This document shows, in pieces, positions 49,923 to 59,563 of a DNA stretch of 64,000 nucleotides. A program made the position numbers and the translations under genes. A model generated the notes under the pieces. It was given only the letters and a program-made list of their open reading frames with translations. It was not told the origin of the DNA and ran no database searches. Within the stretch, counting starts at the first letter, position 1; each line of letters opens with the position of its first letter. The stretch is from Treponema sp. (lineage in GTDB: Bacteria; Spirochaetota; Spirochaetia; Treponematales; Treponemataceae): NCBI GenBank assembly GCA_014804005.1, contig JAAVAP010000023.1:1-64000 (forward strand), given 5' to 3'.

Positions 49923-50522
49923 CTACTCCAGGATCCAGAGGTGCATCAGCTGGACGCTCTTGTTCGGAATGTCAACTTTTCCAACATGAGTTTCGTTGAA
50001 CGGAACGTAAACCGTCCTCGGCTTTTTGTTGGCATTCAATTTGACTTCCTCTTTAAGAACGTCGCAATCCTCGGAGAGCAAAACTTCCAAAAGTTCGCCG
50101 GCTCCGCCTTCCAATACGTCTGTGATTGAACCCACAACGCTTCGCGAGCGAATGTCGTCCGTGGGCGCGACATCATTTCCCAATCCGTTTTCTTCCCCGA
50201 AATAAACCAGGGAACATTTTTTCAGATCCTCCACATACCATTCGCCTTCTTTCAAAGGGCAGGCATTTTCGCGGGAAGTTTGAAGCGCAGCTCCATTGAG
50301 TTTTTTTGACGCTTCAGGAGAATCCACTCCCGCAAATTTCATGTACAAAACATTTCCAGCGACGCGCGCATTTTCCACGGCGTATTTTGCGGAAATTCCT
50401 TTTTGTACAAGCGTAACTTCCTTCAGCACGGCGATATGCTCGTAACGCCTGGAAGCGCTTTCAATTCGAACTTCGCCCGTAAGCCCGTGAGAGCCGCGGA
50501 CAAAACCAACAGTCAAGTCCAT
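49923..50522 (-). CDS. rimM: 16S rRNA processing factor RimM
   Basis: A 199-residue protein with the N-terminal VGFVRGSHGLTGEVRI and the EWYVEDLKKCSLV-type PRC-barrel half, including an insert of about 20 residues (GEENGLGNDVAPTDD). It assists 30S maturation with S19. ATG 50522 lies just after the stop of the KH gene and four bases separate its own stop from trmD. Confidence 0.9.
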   Translation of the reverse strand: MDLTVGFVRGSHGLTGEVRIESASRRYEHIAVLKEVTLVQKGISAKYAVENARVAGNVLYMKFAGVDSPEASKKLNGAALQTSRENACPLKEGEWYVEDLKKCSLVYFGEENGLGNDVAPTDDIRSRSVVGSITDVLEGGAGELLEVLLSEDCDVLKEEVKLNANKKPRTVYVPFNETHVGKVDIPNKSVQLMHLWILE

Positions 50523-50528
50523 CAACAA

Positions 50529-50762
50529 TCAGTCCAGAATTTCAAGGCCGTAACGTTTGCCGTCCTTGCCAGCCGACGCGCTCAAAACCGTGCGCAAAGC
50601 CTTCGCAATTCGGCCATACTTGCCAATTACTTTTCCGATGTCGCCTTCGGCAACCTTGAGCTCCAAAATCGGCCCGCGTTCGCCAACGGCTTCCGTCACA
50701 GAAACGGCATCCGGCTCATCGACCAATGATTTCGCAATGTATTCAATCAGGTCTTTTTCCAT
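50529..50762 (-). CDS. KH-domain RNA-binding protein (KhpA/YlqC)
   Basis: A 77-residue single KH domain with the GKVIGKYGRIAKALRTVL (GxxG) loop. It occupies its usual place between rpsP and rimM. Confidence 0.95.
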   Translation of the reverse strand: MEKDLIEYIAKSLVDEPDAVSVTEAVGERGPILELKVAEGDIGKVIGKYGRIAKALRTVLSASAGKDGKRYGLEILD

Positions 50763-50780
50763 TCCAGCGCGCTCCGTAAC

Positions 50781-51041
50781 TTATATTGACTGACCGTTTC
50801 GAGCAAGCCCTTTCTTATTGAAAATCCGCACGACTGTCTCCGTGGGCTGAGCGCCAACGCCGAGCCAATACTTTGCGCGGTCTTCTTTAAAAGCAATTTG
50901 CTTGCCTTCAACCTCAATTGGTTGGTAAATGCCGATTTCCTCGATGCATTCGCCGTCGCGAGGTTTGCGCGAATCCATTACTACGATGCGGTAGCAAGGT
51001 CTCTTTTTTGCGCCAAATCTCTTAAGCCTAATCTTGACCAC
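50781..51041 (-). CDS. rpsP: 30S ribosomal protein S16
   Basis: An 86-residue S16 ([50 protein letters not shown]). The start is GTG 51041, eight bases after AAGGAGG; the frame extending to 51116 begins at the TTG of a -35 box. First gene of the ribosomal/RNA-modification/flagellar block. A 15-bp palindrome sits directly upstream. Confidence 0.96.
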   Translation of the reverse strand: MVKIRLKRFGAKKRPCYRIVVMDSRKPRDGECIEEIGIYQPIEVEGKQIAFKEDRAKYWLGVGAQPTETVVRIFNKKGLARNGQSI

Positions 51042-51055
51042 CTTTTCCTCCTTAT

Positions 51056-51116
51056 ATAAATTTTCACACTGTATAGTGTGAAAATTTATTTTACAAAAAT
51101 ACTGCGACTTCGTCAA
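51056..51116 (-). promoter_or_regulatory. rpsP promoter with overlapping 15-bp palindrome
   Basis: TTGACG (51116-51111), 17-nt spacer, TAAAAT (51093-51088). Arms ATAAATTTTCACACT / AGTGTGAAAATTTAT (51056-51070 / 51075-51089, perfect) overlap the -10 and predicted start site and end just upstream of AAGGAGG. It could be an operator or a 5'-terminal mRNA hairpin of about 10 bp. Confidence 0.65.
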
Positions 51117-51262
51117 GCGGAAATCAGCAACACGGCAAAAAAAATAAATGAAAAATCAAGGAACAAATTTCGCTAAAAAGCATTCCCCAAAATTCCGCGA
51201 TTTTTTGCGCTTTACATTCTTTTCTTTTTTATGGTATAATTTTTCAAAATATCGAGGAAAAT

Positions 51263-52903
51263 ATGGACGAAAAAAATTCACAAGAAACGAAATCTGCAAA
51301 GGCGGATTTTTCCGCGAATCATTGGGCCGACATCATGGCGCAAAAAATAATCCGCGAAAAAGGCGACTTGGATTTGTACACCTGCGCTTCGGGAATCACG
51401 CCGAGCGGCACAGTGCATTTGGGAAATTTCCGCGAAATCATCACCGTGGATTTGGTGGTGCGCGCGCTTCGCGACCAAGGCAAAAGCGTGCGCTTCATTT
51501 ATTCGTGGGACGACTACGACGTTTTCCGAAAAGTGCCGGCGAACATGCCGAAGCTTGAAACGCTCGAAAAATATTTGCGATACCCTATCACGCTCGTTCC
51601 CGACACGACAGGCCGCGATGAAAATTACGCGCGCCATCACGAAGTGGACATCGAACAGCAATTGCCGCGAGTCGGAATCCATCCGGAATTTTTGTATCAA
51701 GCCCAACGCTATCGCGCGAATCGCTACGCCGAAGGAATAAAAATCGCGCTGCAAAATCGCGAAACAATCAAAGAATGCCTGAACGAATTCCGCGACGAGC
51801 AGCACAAAATGAAAAGCGACGACGTTTATTGGCCGGCTTCGATTTTCTGTTCCAAGTGCAACCGCGACACGACGCAAATCACAGAATACGACGGCGAATA
51901 CGGCGTTTCATACAAATGCGAATGCGGCTGCGAAGAAAAAGTTGACATCCGAAAATTCAGCGGAATAAAATTGGGCTGGCGAATCGACTGGCCGATGCGT
52001 TGGAACGAAGAAAAAGTCGTGTTTGAGCCGGGCGGCAAGGATCACATTTCGCCGGGCGGAAGCTACGACACGGCAAAACTCGTGAGCAAAAAAATCTACG
52101 GCTGGGACGCGCCCATCACAATGCGCTACGATTTCGTCAACCTGAAAGGCGTTCCGGGAAAAATGTCGTCGTCCAAAGGAAAGGTCATCGCGCTGCCCGA
52201 CGCGCTCGACGTTTATCAGGCCGAAGTTCTGCGCTACATTTTCGCAGGCACTCGTCCCAACACGGAATTCGCGATTTCGTTCGATTTGGACGTTCTCAAA
52301 GTTTACGAGGATTACGACAAAACCGAACGAATCGTTTATGGAATCGACAAAGCGAAAAACGACGAGCAGCTCGCCAAAGAAAAGCGCATTTACGTCTTGA
52401 GCCAAATTGACGGAAAAATTCCCGAAGTTATGCCGTACCAAATCACGTTCCGAATGTTGACGACTTTGCTTCAAACTTATTCGGGCGACATCGACGCGGT
52501 TTTAAAATCGCTTTCGGATTTGAAGCCGGAACAAGAAGAGCGTTTGCGCCGCCGTGCCGAATGCGCTTGGTTTTGGATCAAACATTGCGCGCCTGATTGC
52601 GCGCCAGAATTCTGCTTTTCACTCCGAAGCGACGGAAGCAAGGCCGAATTGAGCGGCGACGTTTTGAAAGCCGTTCAGCGCGTCCGCGACGAAGTAGTTC
52701 CGCGCCTCGAAACTTTTTCCACCGACAAAGAATGCCAGCAGGCAATGTACGACATCGCCACGGAATTGGGGCTGGAAGCGAAGGCTTTGTTCGCCGCGCT
52801 TTACGACGCGCTCATCGCAAAAGATCAAGGTCCGCGCCTCGGAGGATTTTTGCGAATAATCGGCAAAGAAAAATTGCTCGCGATTTTGGGACAATTAAAA
52901 TAG
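51263..52903 (+). CDS. lysK: Lysyl-tRNA synthetase, class I
   Basis: A 546-residue archaeal-type class I LysRS, the form known in spirochaetes. HIGH-like PSGTVHLGN lies at residues 47-55, KMSSS at about 299-303, and a CxxC...CxC zinc element (SKCNRDTT, CECGCEE) near 195-225. The C-terminal helix bundle is the anticodon-binding part. GAGGAAAAT precedes ATG 51263. The stop lies inside the first hairpin of an intergenic element. Confidence 0.96.
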   Translation: MDEKNSQETKSAKADFSANHWADIMAQKIIREKGDLDLYTCASGITPSGTVHLGNFREIITVDLVVRALRDQGKSVRFIYSWDDYDVFRKVPANMPKLETLEKYLRYPITLVPDTTGRDENYARHHEVDIEQQLPRVGIHPEFLYQAQRYRANRYAEGIKIALQNRETIKECLNEFRDEQHKMKSDDVYWPASIFCSKCNRDTTQITEYDGEYGVSYKCECGCEEKVDIRKFSGIKLGWRIDWPMRWNEEKVVFEPGGKDHISPGGSYDTAKLVSKKIYGWDAPITMRYDFVNLKGVPGKMSSSKGKVIALPDALDVYQAEVLRYIFAGTRPNTEFAISFDLDVLKVYEDYDKTERIVYGIDKAKNDEQLAKEKRIYVLSQIDGKIPEVMPYQITFRMLTTLLQTYSGDIDAVLKSLSDLKPEQEERLRRRAECAWFWIKHCAPDCAPEFCFSLRSDGSKAELSGDVLKAVQRVRDEVVPRLETFSTDKECQQAMYDIATELGLEAKALFAALYDALIAKDQGPRLGGFLRIIGKEKLLAILGQLK

Positions 52904-53037
52904 GCAACTAAAATGGCGTTGCCTATTTTAATGACGAGTTTTTTCAAAACTCGCTTATTCACTGCCATTTTTCACTGCGTTGCAAAATGGCGTTTTTCAG
53001 CAATTCAAAAGTTGAAACTTTTTTCATTGCCGAAAAA
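52894..53037. repeat. Four-hairpin intergenic element, copy C (inverted)
   Basis: Read left to right it shows hairpin 4 (52894-52908 / 52918-52932, perfect), hairpin 3 (CGAGTTTT / AAAACTCG, 52935-52942 / 52946-52953), hairpin 2 (GCCATTTT / AAAATGGC, 52964-52971 / 52984-52991) and a decayed hairpin 1 (52993-53037). This is the reverse order of copy A. Its left arm includes the last codons of lysK. Confidence 0.85.
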
Positions 53038-53039
53038 AT

Positions 53040-53864
53040 ATGGAGAATATTAGGAGAATGATTGGATTTTTTTTGAAAAAAAATTTTTGCGACGGCTGGG
53101 ACAACATTTTGTACCTGCTTGTTCCGAACATCATAATTTCGCTTTCTTCCGCGCTGGCGTTTTTCATTTTGAGCTGCCTCATATCGCTGGAATCAAGCTT
53201 CGCGATGGTTTTGACTTGCGCCGCGCTCATAATTTTGCTCGCGCTCGTAATGGTTTTGGCGATGGCATTTTCCGAAAACGCCGCAGAAATCGCGAACTTT
53301 TCAATGCCGAGCATCGCATCGTATTTCAGGCAAATTCCGAAAGTCTTTTCGAACGCATTTCGCTACGGCGCGTTGATAGGTTTGCTTGTCGTAGCCGGCG
53401 CGATCGGAATTCCAGTTTACAATTCGATGGGCGGAATTTTGGGAAACGCGCTCGCGCTTCTTTTGCTGGCATTCGAAATAGTCTTTTTTCTTTCACTGCA
53501 ATGGTTCGTGCCTTTGCGCGCGCTGCTTCACGACAATTTTTCAAAATGCCTCAAAAAATGTTTTATCATTTTTTTTGACAACACGGCGTTTTCGATTTTT
53601 ATGTTTTTCCACAATTTGATTTTGGCGGCGCTTTCCTTTATGATTTTCACAGTTCTTCCAGGCACTTGCGGAATCGTGCTCGCGCAGGTGAACGCGCTTC
53701 GTCTGCGGCTTTACAAATACGATTGGCTTGACGCGAATCCGCAATTCAAAAGCGCAAAGTACCGCAAGAACATTCCGTGGGACGCGCTGCTCGAAAACGA
53801 CCGCACGACGCTCGGTCCGCGCCCGTTCAAATCGTTTTTTATGCCTTACAAGCAGGAACAATAA
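53040..53864 (+). CDS. Membrane protein of unknown function
   Basis: A 274-residue protein with about six membrane segments (for example IIISLSSALAFFILSCLISL; LIGLLVVAGAIGIPVY; FHNLILAALSFMIFTVLPG) and a polar, basic C-terminal tail. It resembles the DUF975/YesL-like group of multi-span proteins only loosely. The first ATG (53040) has no ribosome site; ATG 53058 has AGGAGA but too close. It begins three bases after the intergenic element. Confidence 0.55.
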   Translation: MENIRRMIGFFLKKNFCDGWDNILYLLVPNIIISLSSALAFFILSCLISLESSFAMVLTCAALIILLALVMVLAMAFSENAAEIANFSMPSIASYFRQIPKVFSNAFRYGALIGLLVVAGAIGIPVYNSMGGILGNALALLLLAFEIVFFLSLQWFVPLRALLHDNFSKCLKKCFIIFFDNTAFSIFMFFHNLILAALSFMIFTVLPGTCGIVLAQVNALRLRLYKYDWLDANPQFKSAKYRKNIPWDALLENDRTTLGPRPFKSFFMPYKQEQ

Positions 53865-53865
53865 A

Positions 53866-53918
53866 AAAACGCGCATTTCGTGGCAAGGAAATTCCTCGCT
53901 TCGAAACGCGCGTTTTCT
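53866..53918. terminator. Bidirectional terminator
   Basis: AAACGCGC-TTTCG arms around 53871 and 53905 with flanking A7 and T-rich sequence, between convergent genes. Confidence 0.6.
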
Positions 53919-53930
53919 GCAAAATTTTTG

Positions 53931-54605
53931 CTATTTTGTCATCAACATTGTCTTTGAATCAAGATTCACGCTTCCGACATTTTCTTTAGAGTGATCCTTG
54001 AGCACATTCAATTTGATGTTTCCGCTAATGCTTTCGATGTGCGCGACAATCGCAAAATACGGAATGATGTCCGAGCGGGCGGAATCAAGCAATTTGTCGC
54101 TTTCTTTCGTGTCGCTGAACCAAACCGTGATTTTGTCCTGCTTTGCAAAATCCGCCACGGAAGCGATGTCGGACGTGGAAATTTTGTCCAAGTCAAGTCC
54201 ATCGATTACCAAAGCCTGAACGTTAATTCCGCCGGTTTTAAGCGCGCCGATTGTGTTGATGACTTTCGGCAAAGAAAAAGATTCTTGATTGAAATTCAAA
54301 ATCGTGCGCTCGCGCATAATTTCGTCTCTCAATTCTGAAACGTTCGAGATGTTTTTCTTTTTCGCAATTTCGCTGAACACGCTTGAATACCAAGAAATCA
54401 CGTTCGAAGAATGCTGGTCGAACGAAACGTGCACAAGCGGCTTGTCGGAAATGAGCGCGTCCATTCCAAACTGAACGAGAAGCGATGTCTTTCCCAAACC
54501 TTTTTTCGAAGTAATCAAGCCAAGCTCGCCCACCTTGAGGCCACCTTCCACAACTTTGTCAAAATAGCGAATTGGACTCAAATCCAAAAGTTCTTTCTTT
54601 TCCAT
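53931..54605 (-). CDS. RecA-fold ATPase-like protein
   Basis: A 224-residue protein with a P-loop-like ITSKKGLGKTSLLVQFGMDAL near residue 32 and a Walker B-like ALVIDGLDLDKI. It resembles the core of DnaB/RadA/KaiC-type RecA-fold ATPases but lacks other domains; biochemical role unknown. AGGAG lies 10 nt before ATG 54605. It lies downstream of fusA on the same strand, separated by a strong hairpin. Confidence 0.65.
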   Translation of the reverse strand: MEKKELLDLSPIRYFDKVVEGGLKVGELGLITSKKGLGKTSLLVQFGMDALISDKPLVHVSFDQHSSNVISWYSSVFSEIAKKKNISNVSELRDEIMRERTILNFNQESFSLPKVINTIGALKTGGINVQALVIDGLDLDKISTSDIASVADFAKQDKITVWFSDTKESDKLLDSARSDIIPYFAIVAHIESISGNIKLNVLKDHSKENVGSVNLDSKTMLMTK

Positions 54606-54630
54606 AAAATCAATTCTCCTAAAACATGTC

Positions 54631-54662
54631 AACAAAAAATTATCGAAAGATAATTTTTTGTT
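54631..54662 (-). terminator. Terminator after fusA
   Basis: AACAAAAAATTATC-GAAA-GATAATTTTTTGTT, perfect 14-bp arms, including the fusA stop codon. The U-rich 3' arm suits termination on the minus strand. Confidence 0.65.
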
Positions 54663-56748
54663 ATTTTTGCGCCGCCTTGCGTTCTTCCTGATATTTTTTC
54701 TGAAGTTCTTCGGAAACGTTGTTCGGAACTTTTCCGTACTTCAAAAATTCCATCGTAAATTCGGCCTTGCCCTGCGTTGAAGAACGCAGAATCGTTGAAA
54801 ATCCGAACATTTCGGAAAGCGGAACTTCGGCGTTCACGGTCGAAGTGTTGTTTTCGTCCGTTGAATCCACGATCACGCCGCGACGCTGATTTATCAAGCC
54901 AAACATATTTCCCTGGAATTCCGTTGGCCCTGCAATCGAAACTTTCATAATCGGCTCAAGAATCACGGGCTTGGCTTTCGCATAGCCATCGCGGAACGCG
55001 CCAATGGCGGCCGTCTGGAACGCGATGTCCGAAGAGTCCACCGGGTGGTACTGACCATCATTGATTGTGCATCGCACATTGACGACAGGCGCGCCAATGA
55101 GGCTTCCGTTTTCCATCGCCTTTTTGAATCCCTTGTCGCAAGACGGAATGTATTCGTTGGGAATCGCACCGCCCTTGATTGAATCGACAAATTCGTAATC
55201 TTTGTCGGTAATCGGCTCCATAAATCCGGCCACACGTCCATACTGACCCGAACCACCAGTCTGCTTTTTGTGCGTGTAGTTGAAATCCGCACGCTGCGTA
55301 ATCGTTTCGCGGTAGGCGACCTGAGGCGCGCCAGTCTCGACTTCGCATTTGTATTCGCGGCGCATTCGCTCGATATAAACATCGAGGTGCAATTCGCCCA
55401 TTCCCTTAATAATCGTTTCGTTCGATTCAGGATCAAGGTAAGTCTGGAACGTCGGATCTTCCTTCGTAAAGCGGTTGAGAGCCTTGGACATCTGCGCCGC
55501 CGTGTTCTTGTCTTTCGGTTTAATAGAAAGAGAAATAACCGGAGCCGGAACAAACATCGAAGCCATTGAAACATTCAGTCCGCCGCTGGTGAAAGTGTCG
55601 CCGGAAGCGCAGTCGATTCCAAAAAGCGCAACGATGTCGCCAGGTTCCGCCACGTTGATGTCTTCCATCGCCGAGGCGTTCATGCGAACCAATCGTCCCA
55701 CTTTGAAACGCTTGCGGGAACGAATATTGTAAAGTTCATCGCCTTTTGAAAGGCGGCCCTGATAAACGCGGACATAAGTCAACTGACCATATTGTCCATC
55801 ATCAAGCTTGAACGCAAGCGCGACAGTCGGCTTGTTCGCCACGGATTCCAATTCAATCGGGGCTTCGTTGTTGTCCAAGTCGAGCGCGGTGTTCTTCACA
55901 TCCGTCGGACACGGCAAATAGCGCAAAACGCCGTCGAGCAAAGGCTGAATGCCTTTGTTCATGTGCGCGCTTCCGCAGAAAACGCCGACGAATTGTTCGG
56001 AAAGAGTTCCGACGCGAATCGCCTTGATGATTTCTTCTTCGGTTTCAGTTCCTTCGAGAACATGCTCCATCAAATTGTCGTCGAACATCGCGGCGGCTTC
56101 AATCAATTCCTGGCGATATTTTTCAACGTCGTCTTTCATGTGCGCAGGAATTTCCGCATAGCGAAGTTCGTTGCCGTCGTGTCCTTCAAAATAAATCGCC
56201 TTGCGGCTGATCAAATCCACGACACCTTCGAGCTTGTCTTCCAAGCCAATCGGCAATTCCATCATGTAAGCGTTTAGACCGAGTTTTTCGCGGAGCTGCA
56301 TTCGAACGCGCAACGGATTCGCGCCCTGGCGGTCGCATTTATTCACGAACGCGATTCGAGGAACATGATAACGCTTGAGCTGGCGGTCAACAGTAATCGA
56401 CTGCGACTGAACGCCCGCGACTGCGCACAAAACCAAAATCGCGCCGTCCAAAACGCGCAACGAGCGTTCAACTTCGATCGTAAAGTCAACGTGACCGGGA
56501 GTGTCAATCAAGTTGATTGTATAATCCTTCCAGTGAACCTGAGTCGCCGCAGACTGAATCGTGATTCCGCGCTCGCGCTCGAGTTCCATTGAATCCATCA
56601 CAGCACCAACACCGTCCTTTCCGCGGACTTCGTGAATCTGGTGAATCTTGTCGCAATAAAACAAGATGCGTTCGGAAAGAGTCGTCTTGCCCGAGTCAAT
56701 GTGGGCACTGATACCGATATTTCTTACCTTGGAAATATCATAGTCCAT
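54661..56748 (-). CDS. fusA: Elongation factor G
   Basis: A 695-residue translational GTPase. G1 is [10 protein letters not shown], switch [11 protein letters not shown]4 NKCDRQGA, followed by the EF-G domains II-V ([42 protein letters not shown]). The Ser in [10 protein letters not shown] and [11 protein letters not shown] are typical of the spirochaetal/mitochondrial-like EF-G branch rather than the E. coli type. Treponemes carry more than one EF-G, so this may not be the only copy. GAGGTAAATT precedes ATG 56748. Confidence 0.94.
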   Translation of the reverse strand: MDYDISKVRNIGISAHIDSGKTTLSERILFYCDKIHQIHEVRGKDGVGAVMDSMELERERGITIQSAATQVHWKDYTINLIDTPGHVDFTIEVERSLRVLDGAILVLCAVAGVQSQSITVDRQLKRYHVPRIAFVNKCDRQGANPLRVRMQLREKLGLNAYMMELPIGLEDKLEGVVDLISRKAIYFEGHDGNELRYAEIPAHMKDDVEKYRQELIEAAAMFDDNLMEHVLEGTETEEEIIKAIRVGTLSEQFVGVFCGSAHMNKGIQPLLDGVLRYLPCPTDVKNTALDLDNNEAPIELESVANKPTVALAFKLDDGQYGQLTYVRVYQGRLSKGDELYNIRSRKRFKVGRLVRMNASAMEDINVAEPGDIVALFGIDCASGDTFTSGGLNVSMASMFVPAPVISLSIKPKDKNTAAQMSKALNRFTKEDPTFQTYLDPESNETIIKGMGELHLDVYIERMRREYKCEVETGAPQVAYRETITQRADFNYTHKKQTGGSGQYGRVAGFMEPITDKDYEFVDSIKGGAIPNEYIPSCDKGFKKAMENGSLIGAPVVNVRCTINDGQYHPVDSSDIAFQTAAIGAFRDGYAKAKPVILEPIMKVSIAGPTEFQGNMFGLINQRRGVIVDSTDENNTSTVNAEVPLSEMFGFSTILRSSTQGKAEFTMEFLKYGKVPNNVSEELQKKYQEERKAAQK

Positions 56749-56856
56749 AATTTACCTCGCAAAAATTTTGGAAAAACTCAAAATAGCAAAAACCCAAAAA
56801 AGATTTTTGCAATATTTAATTTTAATGAATTTTTGCAAGTTGTTCAAGAGGTTTGC

Positions 56857-58428
56857 TCAAGGAATTTTCAAATTTGAATTCAGGCAAACATCCGCGTTGA
56901 TTTTTATTTTTTTCAAATTGAACGAAAACGAAGCTTTCGCGAAAGGCGCGAATTTTTTGCCGTAAGATTTTTTCTGCGACGCGCTCGCGCCAATAGAAAC
57001 GCTTTTCAAAAACGGCACGCCGGGATAATAGTAAACGCGCACGCTTTCCGTAAATTCCTTTTTTGTTTCGTCGCGACTCAATTTCACTGAAAACGACGCG
57101 GAAGACGAAATGCGTTTTTTGTTTTTGAATTTGTGCGAATAATTTGCCGTCGCAGAAAATTTCGGCAATTCCGCCTCTTCCCCCTCCTTCAAATTTTGGC
57201 GCAATTTCATTTCCGAAACTGTGAAAGTCAATTTGGCGGAATTTATTTTTCCCGAGAATTTCGCGCCAGTAGAAAATTTTGCGTCGAGAGACTCAAACTG
57301 ATTTTTCTTTTCGTAATTTTCAATTCGACTTTCCAAAAATCCGCCCGCGCCGAATTTCAGCGTCGCGCGATTCGGCAAAAAAACGCAAATTTCTGGAACG
57401 AATTTTATTTGCCAAAGCGAATATTTTTTCGCGCCGCCGCTCGCCACAAGCGGAATCGATTGCTTTAAAAAAATGTTGTCGCTTGCGAACGCGCCGAGCG
57501 CGAACGCAAAACTTCCCGCGCGAAAAACGGCTTCGTCGCGAAACCAAAATCTTCCCGGACTTTCGAAATTTTCCGTGATGCCGAAAATGAATTTATTTTT
57601 GAAAAATGGAATTGCGATTGTTGTCTCGTTCATGAAAGAATTGAAGAGTGCGGAATTCCAAACAGGAATTTCGCTCCACCAAACGACGTCGGCTTTGGAC
57701 GAACTTTGCGCGTAATATCGTTCGAACCAAAATCCATTCGTAACTTTCAAAAAATTCTTGTACAAAAATCCGCCTCGAAGCGTCCATAAATACGGAATTT
57801 TTTCGCTGTCAATTTCATTTTTCGAACAAACGAATTCCGCGTGCGCAGGCAAAAACCGAATCGTTTCATTGGAAAGTTTTTCAATAGAATGAAATGTCAT
57901 TCGCGCGAAAATCGAGTCGTCTTTTTTTGCGGAAGTTTTCGTGGGAAGCGAAGGCGAAAGAGAATCCGCGTCGGAAAGCGCGGAAACGAACGGCGAAAGT
58001 GCCGTGGAAAGCGGCGGATTTTTCATTCGCGAAGAAATGCCGAGCGAACCGAGCACGATTTCCGCGTCAAGATTTTTTTCGAATTCTTGCAAATTGATTT
58101 TCAGCGACTTGCGACTTTTTTCGAAGACATCGTAATAATCATCGGCGGAATTTATTTTCCACAAATCTTCGCCGCTTGTTTTGCCGCAAGAATTGAAATA
58201 GCGGAATTCAAATGCGGACAAACGCAATTTCGCGCCATAGGTGAAAACGTATTTTGAATCCGCCCAAAAATCGCCCGCGAAATTTTCCGGAAAGTACATT
58301 GAAGCCGAGCCGAAAAATTCCAAAGATTCGAACGCCGAATTTTTTTGCGCCGCGCCGGATTTTTCCGAAGCGCAAAACAAGGCCGCGCAATTCGCCGCGA
58401 AAGCGAAAAGTAAAATTATTTTCTTCAT
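56857..58428 (-). CDS. Exported outer-membrane barrel-like protein
   Basis: A 523-residue protein with a signal peptide (KKIILLFAFAANCAALFCAS). From about residue 200 it consists of alternating amphipathic strands (RGGFLYKNFLKVTNGFWFERYY; SFAFALGAFASDN; KKRISSSASFSVKLSR) as in large outer-membrane barrels. It has an Ala/Ser/Lys-rich character and an unusual Pro at the C-terminus. Family not recognised. TTGACA is visible about 35 bp upstream. Confidence 0.6.
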   Translation of the reverse strand: MKKIILLFAFAANCAALFCASEKSGAAQKNSAFESLEFFGSASMYFPENFAGDFWADSKYVFTYGAKLRLSAFEFRYFNSCGKTSGEDLWKINSADDYYDVFEKSRKSLKINLQEFEKNLDAEIVLGSLGISSRMKNPPLSTALSPFVSALSDADSLSPSLPTKTSAKKDDSIFARMTFHSIEKLSNETIRFLPAHAEFVCSKNEIDSEKIPYLWTLRGGFLYKNFLKVTNGFWFERYYAQSSSKADVVWWSEIPVWNSALFNSFMNETTIAIPFFKNKFIFGITENFESPGRFWFRDEAVFRAGSFAFALGAFASDNIFLKQSIPLVASGGAKKYSLWQIKFVPEICVFLPNRATLKFGAGGFLESRIENYEKKNQFESLDAKFSTGAKFSGKINSAKLTFTVSEMKLRQNLKEGEEAELPKFSATANYSHKFKNKKRISSSASFSVKLSRDETKKEFTESVRVYYYPGVPFLKSVSIGASASQKKSYGKKFAPFAKASFSFNLKKIKINADVCLNSNLKIP

Positions 58429-58542
58429 ACATTTAAGGTATGAATTTTTGTCAATAAATTTGTGTTAGACCATTAACGACAAGAAAAAAACAGCCAAATT
58501 GCATTTCCGCTTGATGTTTCCGCAACAAGATCCCAATTCATC

Positions 58543-58777
58543 TTGATTTGACAATCGTTATTTTAACGATTTCTGCTGCACGGTGATTTGGCTTTCGTTA
58601 AAATGACGATTCCCGCCGCACGGTGATTTGGCTTTCGTTAAAATGACGATTCCCGCCGCACGGTGATTTGGCTTTCGTTAAAATGACGATTCCCGCCGCG
58701 CGGTGATTTTGGCAATCGTTATTTTGACGATTTGTGCTTCACCGTGATTTGACGTTCGTTATTTTTACGATTGCTGT
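58543..58777. repeat. Tandem 40-bp repeats with internal palindromes
   Basis: Three identical units start at 58581, 58621 and 58661 (CGGTGATTTGGCTTTCGTTA, then AAATGACGATTCCCGCCGC), flanked by diverged units at 58543, 58701 and 58742. Each holds a TCGTT...ACGA inverted repeat, which is the fully paired TCGTTATTTTAACGA in the first. It fills most of 58429-58781 and ends beside the pflA stop. Confidence 0.9.
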
Positions 58778-58781
58778 GATT

Positions 58782-59528
58782 TCATTCCTTCCATTTCGTG
58801 TATTTTTCGCATTCCAAAATTCGGCGGGCGTTTTCGATTCGCTCCGCGCTGGGCATCGGCGTTTTTTCAAGCGGATACGGAATTCCCATTTCCTGATATT
58901 TCATGATTCCCAAAGTGTGATACGGCAGGATTTCCACGCGCTCGACGTTGGAAAGCGTCCGAATGAAGTCGCGCGTTTTTCGCAAATATTCGTCGTCGTC
59001 GGAAATGCCGGGAACCAAAACGTGGCGAATCCAAATCGGCTTTTTGATTTTGTCGAGGAAGCGGAACATTTCGATTATATTTTCGTTGCCGCGCCCCGTA
59101 AGCGCAAGATGCTCGGCGGGATCGATGTGTTTTATGTCCATCAAAAGGATGTCCGTGACTTCCATCAATTTTTTGAATTTCTCGAACCATTCGCCTTGGC
59201 TAGTGAACGGCGCACCCGAAGTGTCGATGCAGGTGTTGATGCCGCGTTTTTTTGCGAGCGAAAAAAGTTCAAGAAGAAAATCGATTTGCGACAATGGCTC
59301 GCCGCCGCTCGCAGTGATGCCGCCTTTTTTTCCCCAATACGCGCGGCAGGTTTCGGCCTCGTCCAAAAGGCTTTCCGCGGAACGCCGCTCGCCGCCTTCC
59401 ATTTTCCAAGTGTCGGGGTTGTGGCAGAATTTGCAACGCATCGGGCAGCCAGCGAAAAAAATTATGTAGCGCATTCCCGGTCCGTCCACCGCGCCGAACG
59501 ATTCGACTTTGTTGATGTATCCGTCCAT
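58782..59528 (-). CDS. pflA: Pyruvate formate-lyase activating enzyme
   Basis: A 248-residue radical-SAM glycyl-radical activase: CPMRCKFCHNPDTW is the CxxxCxxC iron-sulfur motif, with TASGGEPL and DIKHIDPAEH downstream. It generates the glycyl radical of pyruvate formate-lyase in anaerobic fermentation; the lyase gene is not in the window. ATG 59528 lies six bases after TAATAT (TTGCCC, 17-nt spacer), the leaderless pattern. Confidence 0.93.
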   Translation of the reverse strand: MDGYINKVESFGAVDGPGMRYIIFFAGCPMRCKFCHNPDTWKMEGGERRSAESLLDEAETCRAYWGKKGGITASGGEPLSQIDFLLELFSLAKKRGINTCIDTSGAPFTSQGEWFEKFKKLMEVTDILLMDIKHIDPAEHLALTGRGNENIIEMFRFLDKIKKPIWIRHVLVPGISDDDEYLRKTRDFIRTLSNVERVEILPYHTLGIMKYQEMGIPYPLEKTPMPSAERIENARRILECEKYTKWKE

Positions 59529-59534
59529 GTTTTT

Positions 59535-59563
59535 ATATTAACACAAATTTCGAAAATGGGCAA
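59535..59563 (-). promoter_or_regulatory. pflA promoter, leaderless type
   Basis: TTGCCC (59563-59558), 17-nt spacer, TAATAT (59540-59535), six bases to ATG 59528. The remaining 59564-59848 is AT-rich, with a CAGATATATT/AATATATCTG hairpin (59753-59784) and a TATAAT near 59733 that may serve the GtrII-like gene. Confidence 0.5.

Noticed and set aside
50781..51116. S16 start at 51116
   Set aside because: The extra 25 residues are unlike S16, and the TTG is part of the promoter; GTG 51041 has AAGGAGG.
58543..58777. CRISPR array
   Set aside because: The 40-bp units are directly adjacent without unique spacers and no cas gene is nearby.
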